Assembly: GCF_963675165.1 (NCBI RefSeq)
Contig: NC_087379.1
Location: 372,001 to 436,000 of the forward strand
Length of the DNA stretch: 64,000 bases
Origin: Halichondria panicea
Taxonomy: Eukaryota; Porifera; Demospongiae; Suberitida; Halichondriidae
Direction of reading: 5' to 3'
A program made the position numbers and the translations under genes. Shown piece after piece: positions 1 to 11,241 of this stretch (position 1 is its first letter; the number at the start of each line of letters is the position of its first letter). The notes below the pieces were generated by a model, which saw only the letters and a program-made list of their open reading frames with translations, was not told the DNA's origin and made no database searches.

Positions 1-1095
1 TCTTCTAACGCCACATTAAGTAGTTATTTATTGCCAGTTTATGATAACACTTATATTCCATTGTCGAAGATTATGCAACAAGGCATTCGAATAAACATAC
101 TCTTCACACCAGTGAGGACCACACGGCAAGTGCTCTGTCTAGCTTTCCATCGTAGGATTGTGTATCCAGCCTAGTGGATCGTGACCAGCAATACATTCGA
201 GGATATTGCTCAAAATGTGAACTTTGTGTTTGACAATCAAGTCTATAACTGTTCCGAGGCAGAAATGCGACAAACTGCTCTCAATAGAGTCTCGTTTATA
301 AATTACCGACTCTCCCATATTAACGAATCAGCTCCTTCATCGTATTCCAAGCACTCCTTCAAAGCATTAATTATTTCAGAACAGGCTTCAAGAGTATAAT
401 TTGCAGAACAATGCCAACATAACGTATTCTGTTTGGACCACTTTTTTCTACGACACTCTCTGGGCATGAGCAGTAGTTTTGGACAGACTCGCCATTAGAG
501 AGCCTAATATAGACCTCACCCAGTTTTGGTATGGGAACACCTCGCTATCAAACATGGTGCTCGAGGAATTCTACCATCTAGACTTTGAAGGGGTGTCAAG
601 AAGGATATAATTATTTCAACGATGACTCGGGGATTTCTGAATCGGGTAATATCTGTGTTTCAAGCAAAATATGGTAATGTGACGGAGGTTGGTTACTTTG
701 ATGGTGTGCACTTCATAGTTAAAGAAGACCTAGATGCTATAGAAGGGGAATTTACGAATGACTATTTTAGTATTGGCTCTGGTGTGTTTGCGGCTCTTTT
801 CATTGTGACTGTTCTAGAGCTGTAATAATAACACTCCATGTGCTTACATCAATTCTATCAATCTGTAAAAGCCTGAGCCCCAAGCTCAGTCTGCTATAGC
901 AACGCTCTGGCTGCAATATTGTTATTGTTCTGGTACTAGCATTTCTGATTTCTGACTTGAAACATTCAGAACCAGTCATTCAGAACTAAAACACTGCGTG
1001 TCCTGGTTTATCTCTCCAATCTTACCTTGGTGGTTGAGTTTGTGCTCTACTACTTTTTTCTATTCTATGGTTCTCCCATACCCTATGCATTTAAT

Positions 1096-1534
1096 CAGGA
1101 GCGTAGCCAGGATTTTTCCGAAGAGGGTCAAAACTTATCAGCCGCGCAGCGCCGAAATTTTGACAGGAAGCCATGCCTCTTAATTATGACGTCATAATTG
1201 ACTTCTCTATTAGTTGGGTGTGGCCTGGTGTTTAGAAGAAGCTAGCCTCGATTCAAGGCCGATTAAAATACGTATTTTAATCCGCCTTGAATCGAGGCTA
1301 AGAAGAAGCTAGTTTAGCAAAGAACAAGAACTGTCTATAGATTTAGACCAAAATAGCTCACAGTTTAGAGACTAAATCATTTTACTTGCCTACTAGCTAG
1401 CTAACTGCAGCAAGATTCCGAAGAAAGGGAGTGCTCAGCAAGATAATCAGATAAAATAACTTGAGCAGAGTAGTAGAGATCCAGCAAAAGGGGGGGCATT
1501 TGCCCCCTTTCCCCCCTGCCTGGCTACGCCACTG
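1096..1534. mobile_element. hAT-like non-autonomous DNA transposon
   Basis: The ends are CAGGAGCGTAGCCAGG on the left and the reverse complement of CAGTGGCGTAGCCAG on the right. It sits inside the TM6-TM7 part of the A1 relic. A similar-ended element lies at 26698-27424. No transposase is visible. A target duplication of about 8 bp is possible but degenerate. A smaller hairpin (1243-1300) is nested in it. Confidence 0.6.
1243..1300. mobile_element. 58-bp hairpin MITE, TAGCCTCGA family
   Basis: A near-perfect palindrome starting TAGCCTCGATTC and ending GAATCGAGGCTA. It is flanked by an exact 9-bp direct repeat AGAAGAAGC (1234-1242 and 1301-1309), which marks it as a genuine insertion. It is nested in the hAT-like element. 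Confidence 0.85.
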
Positions 1535-1588
1535 ATCTTTAAATCTCACTTTCCATGCGGTTATCTTGCTCCTGTTCATAACGCTGAT

Positions 1589-1645
1589 TAGCCTCGAATC
1601 CAGGCCGATTAAAATACGTATTTAATCGGCCTGGTCTCGAGGCTA
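1589..1645. mobile_element. 57-bp hairpin MITE, TAGCCTCGA family
   Basis: A palindrome with TAGCCTCGA and TCGAGGCTA ends, flanked by exact 9-bp direct repeats AACGCTGAT (1580-1588 and 1646-1654). The duplicated target is coding sequence of the A1 relic (TM7 region), so the pre-insertion state can be read directly from the sister genes. Confidence 0.88.
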
Positions 1646-1952
1646 AACGCTGATTTACCTGCCTCCCCCTCATACCAAAGCTGCGTGAAAAAAGTTTTTA
1701 CACTTGATCAAGACCCGTGAAGTTGATTTTGAAATCAAAACTGAAACTGAGAGCTGTGTGATGGAGGGTTCTAGTCGATTTTAAATAATTATTATGGTGT
1801 TTTTTTTTTGTGTATGCACGCTTATTGCTTATTTATTTACTGTTGTTCATTATTTTCATTGCTGCTATTAGTCTTGCGGAGGACCCAGACCCTGAATATC
1901 GGCTGGTTCGTATGGGTTCGCTGCTATTAGTCCGGTCTCGCGGACCCAGACC

Positions 1953-2077
1953 TAGCCTCGATCCCAGGCCGAGTTTTCTTGTTATAAAAGCGAAAACTCG
2001 GCCTGGGATCGAGGCTGTGTAGCCTCGAATCCAGGCCGATTAAAACATGTACTTTAATCTGCCTGGTCTCGAGGCTA
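1953..2077. mobile_element. Two adjacent hairpin MITEs, TAGCCTCGA family
   Basis: Hairpin one spans 1953-2017 (its middle resembles the GAGTTTTCGCTTTTATAA ends of the 1.09-kb family members). Hairpin two spans 2020-2077 (GATTAAAA type). They are 2 bp apart between the A1 relic and a type B scrap. Just upstream, a stretch beginning GCTGCTATTAGTC is directly repeated (about 1860 and 1920). Confidence 0.7.
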
Positions 2078-2082
2078 GTCCA

Positions 2083-2310
2083 ATTGTGACAATTTTGCGC
2101 ATGCGTTTCATTCAGATACAGCAAATGTACCTAATCTTGAGCTGGGATGCATAATTATGCCTTGTCACTGTGTTTGCTCTTCAGTGCAGGTCAGTGTTAC
2201 TGGCTCCATTGTACTATATATAGGCCATTTTCTTCATATTCCAAGAGAACAATACAAGGTCTGATCAACAAACGGCATTGTTGACTTGTGTTGCTCTAAA
2301 CAGTGATTAC
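2083..2310 (+). pseudogene. GABA-B-like receptor type B, 5' scrap
   Basis: This matches the start of the intact type B genes: the leader with TTTGCGCATGCGTTTCA, the signal-peptide region (TCTTGAGCTGGGATGC), and then AGTGTTACTGGCTCC and CAACAAACGGCA. Only about 230 bp survive, with small insertions, so it is not coding. It follows the A1 relic in the same A-then-B order as the intact pairs. Confidence 0.75.
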
Positions 2311-2399
2311 CCTGTACTGCTATGAACAATTACCATATTAAACTCACTTTCAACATGGGACTGCACTATACAACACATTAATTAGTGCTGTCAGGCATT

Positions 2400-2640
2400 G
2401 CACATGCACAACCTCACACTAATCAGTGCATGCATGTAAATGCATAGTATATACCAAGAGTTCCTAACTCACTTTCAACACTATACACTATACACCACCT
2501 TAATGAGCTGCCATGCATTGCAATACTCTCACACTAATCAGTGCATATAATGTCGTACATGCAAGGAAGTTTATTTCTTTATGGGTAGATCTAAGGTAGC
2601 CACACCTATACCAGAGTCTGGCATGCAGAGAGGCCTAGAT
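2400..2640 (+). promoter_or_regulatory. Conserved upstream block of type A receptor genes
   Basis: It holds CACACTAATCAGTGCAT twice (about 2410 and 2527) and AAGGTAGCCACACC (2593-2606), about 115 bp before the A2 start. The same motifs in the same order lie upstream of the type A copies at 11242, 12273 and 31895, and are stranded at 35.9 kb for the copy at 37562. Retention of short motifs in otherwise decayed flanks suggests a promoter, but shared ancestry alone could explain it. Confidence 0.4.
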
Positions 2641-2719
2641 CTACATGTATTATTGTGGGTGACAACTACAAGCTTGTGTATAGTCTAGCTTGTTACGCTA
2701 GATAATTAGTTACAAGCTC

Positions 2720-4975
2720 ATGATCATAATTCAGATGGCTATTAGTGTACAAGTGCTTGTTGCTAGCATTCTGCTTGCTAGCAACGCTCTGGCTGCAGCT
2801 GGAAGCAAGAACCAAACTCTGTACATCCTAACACTACTGCCCTATCCTTATATCAACCCACTGTTCGATCCCTCTTGGGTTGAAGGACCTCAAGTTTCCC
2901 TGGCTCTGGAAATTGCTAAAGAAGATATCAATAATCAACTTGCAACTCTACCAGGCTATCAAATTGAACTGATTGGTGGTGACTGTGGATGTGAGTATGT
3001 GGACAGAGCTTACGAAGCAATAGGAAGCACTACATACTATCCTGGTGTATCCAAGATGCCAATCGGTATAATTGGTCCAGGCTGCTCGAGCTCATCTCTT
3101 TCAGTCTCTTCATTGACCAATCGAGAGGCTTTATCTCTTGTAAATGTTCATGGGGGTGGCAGTCCATTATTGTCTGACAGAATCAACCTCCCCTACTCAC
3201 TTGGTACGCTTGGATCTGCAGAAGCATTTGCGAATGTAACCATCAAACTAATGGACATGAACAATTGGCATAGAATAGGAATACTGTTCAACGAATTCCG
3301 ACAATTCTACTCCAGTACAGCGCAAAGTCTCCATGACATCATATCTTCTAACTCCACGTTAAGTAGTTATTTGTCGCCAGTTTACGATAGTACTTACATT
3401 CCATTGTCGGAGATTATGCAACAAGGCATTCGAATAAACATACTCTTCACACCAGTGAGGACCACACGGCAAGTGCTCTGTCTAGCTTTGCATCGTGGGG
3501 TCGTGTATCCAGCCTACCAGTGGATCGTGACCAGCAATACATTCGAGGATATTGCTCAAAATGTGAACTTTGAACTCGACCATCAAGTCTATAACTGTTC
3601 TGAGGCAGAAATGCGACAAACTGCTCTCAATAGAGTCTCGTTTATAAATTACCGACTCTCCCATATTAACGAATCAGCTCCTTCAACGTATTCCAAGCAC
3701 TCCTTCAAAGAATACGATGCATTATTTCGGAAGAGACTTCAAGAGCAGAACAATACCAACATAACGTATTCTGTTTGGACCACTTATTTCTACGATACCC
3801 TCTGGGCATGGGCGGTAGTTTTGGACAGAGTCAGCACTAGAGAGCCTAATATGGACCTCACCCAGTTTCGGTATGGGAACACTTCGTTATCAGATATGGT
3901 GCTCGAGGAATTCTACGGTCTAAACTTTGAGGGGGTGTCAGGAAGGATAAAGTTTAATAATGACTCGGGATTTCTGAATCGAGTAATATCTGTGTTTCAA
4001 GCAAAAGATGGTAATGTGACGGAAGTTGGTTACTTTGAGGGTGTGCACTTCATAGTTAAAGAAGACCTAGATGCCATAGAGGGGGAATTTCCGAATAAAA
4101 ACTTCAATATTGGTCCCGGTGTGTTTGCGGTTCTTTTCATTGTGACTGTTTTAGAGCTGGTGATATTAATAACACTCCATGTGCTTACGATAAAATATCG
4201 ATTCTCTCAATCTGTAAAAGCCTCGAGCCCCAAGCTCAGTCAGATAACCTTTATTGGGTGCTATCTCCTTATATTAACACTCTTCCTGTACATTTTCAGG
4301 AGATATCTCTTGTTAGATGATTATACCTCAGTTTTTCTCTGCAACTTAACCTGGGCATGGTTGCTTCCCATCTCCTTCACGCTGGCATACGGCACAGTGG
4401 CTGTTAGAACATGGAGACTGCATCGAATCTTCACACACTATCTCAATCCAGGACGCTTCATTGCTGACCACTACCTCGTGGCCTTTGTATTCATCTTGCT
4501 TGGTGTTGATGTTTTATTGGGTACTTTGTGGATGGCCATCGATCCACAGCAACTGGACACAAAGACCGTTCATCAAGACGTTTCAAATTTTGTGGTTCGG
4601 AGATGCAGGGACAATTCATATTGGTCTTATGGGTTGGTGTTTGGATACAGGGGAGTATTGATTGTCATTGTTCTGGTGCTGACATTTCTGACTCGGAATA
4701 TTCAGAACCAGTCATTCAGAACTAAAACGCTGCGTGTCCTGGTTTATCTCTCCAGTTTGACTATGGTGGTTGGATTTGTACTCTTTTATCTATTCATATT
4801 CCATGGTTCTCCGTTATCCCACGGACCCACTGCATTTATATTGCTCACTTTCCATGGCGTCCTGCTCCTGTTCATAGCGCTGATTTGCCTGCCTCCCCTC
4901 ATACCAAAGCTGCGTGAAGAATTCTATAAGAAGTTTCCACATTTAATCAAAACCCAAGAAGTTGATTTTGAATAA
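2720..4975 (+). CDS. GABA-B-like metabotropic receptor, type A (A2), intact
   Basis: A single-exon class C GPCR of 751 aa from the first ATG. The second ATG (2735, MAISVQ) matches the start of the sister copies and may be the real one. Order of parts: signal peptide (about 1-30), Venus-flytrap domain (about 30-440, with GPGCSSSS near 120 and FEGVSG near 405), and seven TM helices (about 469-730). Family marks are KASSPKLSQ in the first loop, RTWRLHRIF after TM3, the TM3 Cys (about 541) that would pair with the loop-2 Cys (about 629), VDVLLGTLW and IDPQQL in TM4 and its exit, and LICLPPLIPKL at the end of TM7. The tail is only about 20 aa, without the coiled coil of mammalian GABA-B1/B2. The expected role is ligand-gated G-protein signalling at the plasma membrane. 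The ligand is unknown: the alignment by eye does not keep all GABA-contact residues. A type B scrap follows, so its B partner is lost. Confidence 0.93.
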   Translation: MIIIQMAISVQVLVASILLASNALAAAGSKNQTLYILTLLPYPYINPLFDPSWVEGPQVSLALEIAKEDINNQLATLPGYQIELIGGDCGCEYVDRAYEAIGSTTYYPGVSKMPIGIIGPGCSSSSLSVSSLTNREALSLVNVHGGGSPLLSDRINLPYSLGTLGSAEAFANVTIKLMDMNNWHRIGILFNEFRQFYSSTAQSLHDIISSNSTLSSYLSPVYDSTYIPLSEIMQQGIRINILFTPVRTTRQVLCLALHRGVVYPAYQWIVTSNTFEDIAQNVNFELDHQVYNCSEAEMRQTALNRVSFINYRLSHINESAPSTYSKHSFKEYDALFRKRLQEQNNTNITYSVWTTYFYDTLWAWAVVLDRVSTREPNMDLTQFRYGNTSLSDMVLEEFYGLNFEGVSGRIKFNNDSGFLNRVISVFQAKDGNVTEVGYFEGVHFIVKEDLDAIEGEFPNKNFNIGPGVFAVLFIVTVLELVILITLHVLTIKYRFSQSVKASSPKLSQITFIGCYLLILTLFLYIFRRYLLLDDYTSVFLCNLTWAWLLPISFTLAYGTVAVRTWRLHRIFTHYLNPGRFIADHYLVAFVFILLGVDVLLGTLWMAIDPQQLDTKTVHQDVSNFVVRRCRDNSYWSYGLVFGYRGVLIVIVLVLTFLTRNIQNQSFRTKTLRVLVYLSSLTMVVGFVLFYLFIFHGSPLSHGPTAFILLTFHGVLLLFIALICLPPLIPKLREEFYKKFPHLIKTQEVDFE

Positions 4976-4983
4976 TTATTATT

Positions 4984-5100
4984 TGCTCTTCAGTGCGGCT
5001 CTGTGTTACTAGCTCCATTGTATGTTGTACGTCACTTTCTTCCAAGAGAACGTGCTGCTGAATTATCCTAAAGTTATGACACACTTTCAACATGGGACTG
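4984..5100 (+). pseudogene. GABA-B-like receptor type B, short 5' scrap
   Basis: Bases such as TGCTCTTCAGTGCGGCTC, GTTACTAGCTCCATTGTAT and CACTTTCTTCCAAGAGAACG match the signal-peptide-to-N-terminal coding region of the intact B genes. It starts right after the A2 stop, so the A-B spacer itself is deleted. A near-identical scrap follows the A6 gene at 34275. It is non-coding. Confidence 0.7.
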
Positions 5101-5189
5101 GTATACTAGTATTAATGTATCCACCAATGTCCACACAAATTAAATCTTAGCCTCGATTCCAATTATATTTTAATGCGGCGCATGTGAAT

Positions 5190-6130
5190 GCATAATTATG
5201 CCTCGGTACGCATCCGCAAGCGAGGTATACGGTAGAGTGTGGTTTGTGTGTGTGTGTGTGTGCATGTGTGTGTGTTACAGCAAAGAGCACTGCAACCACG
5301 ATGTAGTAAATAGGCTTTTGTTATGATTGTCAGTAACAAGCCGTACTAACTTGGAATTGCTATGGCCTGCAAAATGCAAACCTCTTATATCTGTAACTGG
5401 TGGGTGTTTTAAAACTGCTAAATTAGTGGACCTAATTGCTGTAGTAGCCTAAGACGTTAAATTAAAAACCGCCATGCAAGTTCAAATAGCTCATTCGCCA
5501 AATAATTATAATACCCGCTAAATTTTCCAGGTGTACGGTACATCAGCTAACTTGTAATAATATGAGCTAAAACTTGTATGTATATAGGGAGCTGAGGGCC
5601 TGTATTTACCATCCATGCATGCTGCTGCATATTAAATTGCCGAAAGCAGCTTGTTGATCTCGAGCATCAAGAGCATCAAGCATAAATGAATATATAAGGA
5701 GTAATAAATGCTGTGAAAGTACAGTAGTAAATGTACATTCCCTTGAGTTGTGCGAAAAGTCTGCAGCAGTCTGTATAAGGCCAGTATTTTACTTCACTTT
5801 GATTTTTGTGATGTGTGGGTGGACTAAAATAACACAGACAGGTAATCACTACATTGTAGTTGCAGTGCTCTGGAGTATAACCTGCAAAGGTATGGAAAAC
5901 CACTGTACAGCTGCTCAAGGATCAATAAAGTGCAAGTAAGAGTTTCTATAGGCTTCTAGCCATGTTTTATTGGATTCGTATTTGTGGATTTTTGCAAAAT
6001 AAAGCTTCGTTCTCGAGTTATGCCTAGTTTTGCTTACTTGGAATGCCATTGCAGCCAGAAGAGTCCGTAGCAAAACTTGTTCACCGAGTGTTGCTACTCT
6101 ACTTAGTATAGTTAGCTCTGCTCTAGAATG
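5190..6130. repeat. Dispersed repeat, ATTATGCCTCG family, copy 1
   Basis: It begins ATTATGCCTCGG, has a (GT)n tract (about 5238-5275), and after a copy-specific middle (about 5300-5870) resumes with ACAGCTGCTCAAGGATCAA, GTTTCTATAGGCTTCTAG and TTCTCGAGTTATGCCTAG. The same blocks occur in the same order at 36738-37215 and in inverse orientation at 47640-47900. No coding potential is seen. The type of element is not recognised. Confidence 0.6.
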
Positions 6131-6553
6131 CTGACTATTGGTAGCTGCAAGAGTGAGAAGAGAGCTGCATAGTCTCGCACAGCCAGCCCCGGATGTTTTC
6201 TATTTTAACGCTAGGTAAATAACAACAGGGCTGGTGCGAGACTAAGAGCTGCAAGGCTCTGCTAACTTGCAGTTAATAGGCCTTGCCCAATAATTATTAT
6301 GCTCAAAATTTTGCCTATCCATGAAAAATGAAAGGGGGGGGCTAGTAGAAAGGGGCAAAGCCCTGTACGAGGGTGGAGGACCCACCCATGCTCCCCCTCT
6401 CGCCTCGCCGGAGGCAAAATTCCAATTTGCTCACAATTTGACCTTTGAACTTTCATATTAATAAGTGAATACTGAATACGAAAAAGTTAATACAAAAAAC
6501 TCGTTCTAATCAACAAAAGGTTTGTATACGTAGATGATAATGTTGCAACATTC
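6131..6553. other. Intergenic, no gene seen
   Basis: A mixed sequence with a G/C-rich patch (about 6325-6420) that reads as a decayed repeat. I find no coding signal or RNA gene. Confidence 0.4.
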
Positions 6554-7646
6554 TAGCCTCGATCCCAGGCCGAGTTTTCGCTTTTATAACGGTTAGGCGA
6601 ACAACTGGGCCTGGTACTAGTTGTCTGCGCATGCGTCAAATTTTCATTGTATATTTGTGGTCGGCAAAAATATTTAATAAATCAATAATCGAAATTTGTA
6701 CACAGAAAATGCACAGAGTGAGTACACAAAAGATGCACATAGGGAGCTGCTTCACAAAGGCCTGGGGAGTTGCCAGTTGTGCTGCAGCACAATTACAGTG
6801 ACCCAGGGCAACTCAGGATGATTGAATGCCTTCAAATTACGTTTCAAAAAGATTTAGCAGGCTGCTGGACTTCTCTGATTCTAGGCCCCAACTCGTCACT
6901 CAGTTAAATTTTGCTTGAGAAAACGTAGATTCTCTTGATGTCTCTGAGCTACCCAGCAACACTCGAATGAGCAGGTCATACTCCAGTGCAGTCCTGTGAG
7001 TATAGGACAATATTAAAAGAAACCAAAGACGGTTAAACCCTTACCTCAAACTGTCCAGTCTCGTCCGTTAGTATAGCCAAGAGGAGCACTGTTGGGATAG
7101 CTGGATATTAGCCATTGCTCCTGTACAGAGAAGTAGACATTTTAAATACGTGTAGATCTATACATATTAAATTTCTCGTATTAAACAGGTTAGTGTCATT
7201 GTCGACGAGCTGATGATGGCAGCACCAAGTTCTCTAGCTCACACTCTTCACTTGATCCACCATATTAATGATGAAACTATAGTCTGCCTACATATCGGTA
7301 GATCTTGCCAAACATGAACAAGACTTGATAGCATAGCCATAGGGCCCACACAAAAATATCTGACCTTTACAAGCTTGACAAAGCTTTATACCTCTTCCCT
7401 TGTTGTTCAGTCTTCAGAATAAGCTTCAGAGAAGAGAGAAGCTTCAGCTAAGAGCCATTCCAATCGATTCCAATAATGATAAAACGGGAACTGACTTCTA
7501 GTACACGATAGTACACGAATATAAATGTCACGAAAGTGAACGAGAATATCAGAATCTGACAAACGACTGACGCATGCGCAGACAACTAGTACCAGTTGTT
7601 TGCCTAACCGTTATAAAAGCGAAAACTCGGCCTGGGATCGAGGCTA
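6554..7646. mobile_element. 1.09-kb non-autonomous DNA transposon, TAGCCTCGA family
   Basis: The long inverted ends start TAGCCTCGATCCCAGG, continue through the GAGTTTTCGCTTTTATAA and CTAGTTGTCTGCGCATGCG segments, and mirror at the right end. The interior matches the element at 19265-20353 in opposite orientation and encodes nothing. No clear target duplication remains. TIR length and the 9-10 bp duplications of its relatives suggest a Mutator-like (MULE) non-autonomous element; that superfamily is an inference. Confidence 0.8.
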
Positions 7647-8399
7647 TACATGTAGCAGTTTTGTTCCCACTGCAAGAAATTTGCAGCCCAATCAGATTGC
7701 TGCGTTCAAGTGGGAAACCTTACAGCTCAATTTAGCTGACAAGGCGAGCTGGGACACTGTATTTCTCTGGAGAATGCAGAAACAGCTCCTGCTGGATATC
7801 TAGGGTACTAGAAAAGAAGCATAGTCTATCTTAGCATCTATGAATGAAGCTTGAACAGTATGTATTAATTAATTAAAAGGACTTGTCTTTGTTTTAAGTT
7901 TTGTTGTGCTACCAATAAGATTAGATCATTAGTTTGGACAAAACCTGTGTTATGTATGCCTTCTTTGGTCTTCGAAAAGCTTCTCAGAAGCCTTGGGGTA
8001 GTCTTATAGCTGGCTGTACCTCTCCTTGTGCTAGATGTCTAACTATTATGAAAAAGTTTATTTCTGCCTGTACTAAATCTTATATTACAGGCTACAGTAT
8101 TCTTCTACTTTCTCTAAGAGTCTGAGGTCTTTCTTGAATTCCAAAACAACTATAGCTAGATCCAGTCAGCTAGAATAGCCCTCCAAATAGTTAATTGATT
8201 TCTTTATATCGCACCCCTGAGCCATGCGGTTGTCAGCCACTTAAAGATTAAACAATATTCATACTCTGTCTCAAGTACCGGTGGAACAAAACTGCTACAT
8301 GTACTGATACCCAACCCAGAGCGCAGCGTTGGTTGGACTCCGCCCAACTAGTGCTCGAGGCGCAGCCGAGTGCATTACGTAACCGAGAGGCCATCCGAG
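7647..8399. other. Intergenic, no gene seen
   Basis: About 750 bp without a supported coding region on either strand. Short open frames here lack recognisable domains. Confidence 0.4.
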
Positions 8400-9030
8400 T
8401 GCAGAGGAGGGAGGACACAATTAACTTTAGCTCTAATTAGCTAATTATCGCGACCTTTTAATTACATTCTTTGAACGATTCATCTTTTCTTTCTTTATAA
8501 CCTCTACATATTGGGACACACAGAACAGAATTCTTGCAGGCACAGAGCAAACCATACAAATAAAGGGGTGCTAGAAGCTGAGACTGTTAGTGTCATTGAT
8601 GTTCATCATGTTGGAGACACTCTGAACTAAACAATTCCATGTTGCAGCTTTATCACAGAGACAGGAGTGCTTCTCACAGGGATCTTGGAGACAGGAGTGC
8701 CTGGGGTGCTCCTCGTAGGGATCCTGTCTCCAGGATCAAGAGTGCTTCTCACAGAGACAAGATCAGAGTGCCTGGGATGCTTCTCGCAGGGATCTTAGAG
8801 ATAGGAGTACTTGAGATGCTTCTTATAGGGGTCCCATTACCTTCAGGTCCTGACAACTTGGCCATAGGGGTACCTCCAGTAGGAGAAAAGGCTTACTTTG
8901 CTCTAGCTCTTGTGTCCAATATGTAGAGGTTATAAAGAAAGAAAAGATGAATCGTTCAAAGAATGTAATTAAAAGGTCACGATAATTAGCTAATTAGAGC
9001 TAAGGTTAATCGTGTCCTCCCTCCTCTGAT
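8400..9030. mobile_element. Foldback element with ~130-bp inverted repeats
   Basis: The left arm (about 8400-8525: CAGAGGAGGGAGGACAC, then TTAATTACATTCTTTGAACG and TTTATAACCTCTACATATTG) is mirrored nearly perfectly by about 8915-9030. The loop (about 8640-8850) carries a degenerate minisatellite built on AGACAGGAGTGC(C/T)T and GCAGGGATCTTGGAG. No transposase is present. Confidence 0.7.
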
Positions 9031-9162
9031 CCGAGTGCACCAGCATTAAAACACGTGACTTGGCTAGGTGTGTTCTAGTGCTGTCACGTGAGCTCTAGCC
9101 TCGCGGCAGCTAGATTTAGCTACAGTTGCTGGTGGCTGGCTAGCTAGCTAGCTAGACGTAAT

Positions 9163-9480
9163 AGCAAGTTTTAGTAGGTTTGTAGATCCAGTAACTGATG
9201 CAAAGGAGAAGGAGATACGATCTAAAGCTATCTGGACTGACTGGGCATGTTTTCGACTTATTTCTCCTGCTGACCAACAGTCCCGATCCCACTACTGGAT
9301 ATGCCTCCAGCTGATCTGGCTTACTGGATGGGAAACTTTGTGCGCAAACTATATGGCAATGAGTATCTGGTTTGCTCTTTTGGAACGCTATGATATTCGA
9401 AGCACCTTTGATGAAACGATTATATGGATCTGGCTTAGGTACAGGTACGTACATCTTCGAAGCAAGCTGAGCCTATTTCT
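9163..9480 (+). pseudogene. Possible ZMYM/DUF3504-like gene fragment
   Basis: The + strand reads SRFVDPVTDAKEKEIRSKAI and then, in a shifted frame, PPADLAYWMGNFVRKLYGNEY. The RFVxPVTD opening followed by a 'YWxxxFVxxLYG' segment recalls the N-terminal region of ZMYM/QRICH1-like and DUF3504 proteins, a family linked to captured Crypton transposases. The frame is broken and no more of the gene is present, so it is at best a relic. The identification is from memory of the family pattern and is weak. Confidence 0.3.
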
Positions 9481-9612
9481 CCAGACGAAGAAGCGATGCT
9501 ATGGGGTCAAGTCAGCAATTCGGTACACATGAAACAAGTCGAAACAATAACATTCAACTTTCTAATACTTTTCAGCTTTGCTTGTGTACGTATTCAATCT
9601 GCTTGTATGTTA

Positions 9613-10445
9613 TAGTTATAACACGGGCACGAGGGATGTATGGAATATATTGCACTGAAGCACGAGGGCGCCAGCCCCGAGGGCTGAGTGCAATATATGC
9701 CATGCAGCCCGAGTGCACGTGTTATAACTAGTTTATATCCCTAGGGCATAGCAACATAACACTGTCCTAGTAACACAATATAAACAGCACAAAAAAAGAC
9801 AGAGACAACTCTAGACACAGCTCCATCTCTTCTCTCTTCTAGACACCAGTATCTGCAGCGTATAAGATTGGCATGACCGACAAATGGCTTGACACAAAAT
9901 TGTTGGAGTTTCAACTGAAATCTGCAAAACAGCCCCACCCCACTTCTGGTGCTGCAAAACAGCCCCGCCCCACTTACTGCTGCAAAGAAACAGCCCCACC
10001 CCACTACTCAGTGAATACTAGCTGCTGGTCTACGCTCGGCCTCATATAAACCAAGCCAAGAAAGCTCGCTTCTACACTGCTGCAAAATAGCTCATGCCCC
10101 CAGCAAAAAGAGCCACTTCTAGTGCTACGGTGTAGCAGAATTGACATTAATCACGATGTCGAGGACTAGGTCGATCTAGGAACACAGAATCTTCCACAAA
10201 ATGAATCTTGGACAATTTTAAAACCTGCATGGTTGCAAGAAGAAACTCCAGCAGTGCTGAACATTCATTCCTGCATGGCTGGACATACTTTGATACTTGT
10301 TATTTCTCATGCGTATTAATTTAATTTAAATTTAATTGTCTGTCTAATTGCCAGAGGGGCGTTTTGCGGTCAGTGCAATATGACTTTCAGCAGTGCAATA
10401 TGCTTCATATTGCACTTGGCAACAACGTAGCAACGGGATATAATA
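9613..10445. mobile_element. Foldback/MITE-like element
   Basis: Bases 9613-9730 form a long imperfect palindrome with TAGTTATAACACG arms. Fragments of the same sequence (GTGCAATAT, TATTGCACT, GCAACGGGATATAA) recur near 10375-10443 as the mirror of 9731-9765. There is no coding content. The right boundary is uncertain. Confidence 0.45.
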
Positions 10446-10839
10446 TTATTATAATTATGATGACATTCAGATGACATTCATATTCAATCTGCTTGTATTA
10501 TGATTGTTTGATAAAAGTGTGCATTAACAAACCAACTTAATCCACACTTAACAACTTAAAGCACACTTAAGTGTGGATTAAGTTATTTAATCCATGGTCA
10601 CCTGACTACTTTCAGATAAGCTGATTGGCTGGAGATCATGTGATGAGCACTAAATATAATTTTGTGTATAGTGAATTTTTTGTATAATGCACACTTATTC
10701 ATTTACTGTACACATTATTTTTGGTAATTAATTATCATTGTTGCATGCTTACTCCTTACTTACTAATGGGATAGTGAAAACTCTTTGCACATGAATATAG
10801 GTTGCACTTGGGGAGACCTGGTACACAGATACAGCTATA
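10446..10839. other. Intergenic with a small hairpin
   Basis: It contains a palindrome about 10533-10580 with CTTAATCCACACTTAA arms. Nothing coding is seen. Confidence 0.4.
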
Positions 10840-10877
10840 TAGCCTCGTCCCCAGGCTGAGTTGTGACAACGAGGCTA
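10840..10877. mobile_element. 38-bp hairpin MITE, TAGCCTCG family
   Basis: TAGCCTCGTCCCCAGG at the left and GAGGCTA at the right end. It is decayed, with no clear target duplication, and sits just before a type B scrap. Confidence 0.5.
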
Positions 10878-10960
10878 GAATATATACAGCAAAAGTAATG
10901 CGTCTGCTTATTTTTGAGCTGGGATGCCTTGTATCTGCTCTTCACACCCACAATTCAAAA
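10878..10960 (+). pseudogene. GABA-B-like receptor type B, 5' scrap
   Basis: CAGCAAAAGTAATGCG, then GAGCTGGGATGCCTTGTAT and GCTCTTCA, match the start-codon and signal-peptide region of the B genes. Fewer than 100 bp are recognisable. Confidence 0.6.
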
Positions 10961-11241
10961 AAAATAATAGGTGAAACACTCATGTTTTCTCATAATTGGT
11001 TTCCTCTTGTATACCCTATATCCACCAATGTCCACTATTTGACACAAACTGCTGTCATTAATTACTATACAAGTGCCAGTCTAGTCTGGCCATGTGATGA
11101 TTCAGAATCCCATGCAAGAAAGTTTGGCTAGTGGACTGGTAGACGTATTATAAAGCAGCCACACCTAGCAGAGTCAACAGCTACATGTATAATGAATCTA
11201 TAGTGTATATTTCGCCTGTTAACAACTACTTACAGCTCATT

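Larger units (their letters stand above)
1..1772 (+). pseudogene. GABA-B-like receptor type A, decayed copy (A1)
   Basis: This is a relic of the type A receptor; its 5' part lies outside the window. Bases 1-835 match the second half of the Venus-flytrap domain up to TM1, but the reading frame is broken several times: CCTACCAGTGG has become CCTAGTGG near 171, and there are frame changes near 365 and 605. From about 890 the sequence jumps from the first intracellular loop to a short signal-peptide-like stretch and then to TM5 (about 930), so TM2-TM4 are missing. TM6-TM7 and the tail follow, split by a hAT-like element (1096-1534) and a 57-bp hairpin (1589-1645). The tail ends near 1772, where sister genes end. 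It cannot encode a receptor. Homology is judged by eye against the intact copy at 2720. Confidence 0.9.

Noticed and set aside
9741-10004. Minus-strand open frame of 87 codons with GWGCFFAAVSGAGLF-type repeats
   Set aside because: It is low-complexity repetition of a CAAAACAGCCCC(A/G)CCCCAC word within foldback DNA, with no protein family resemblance.
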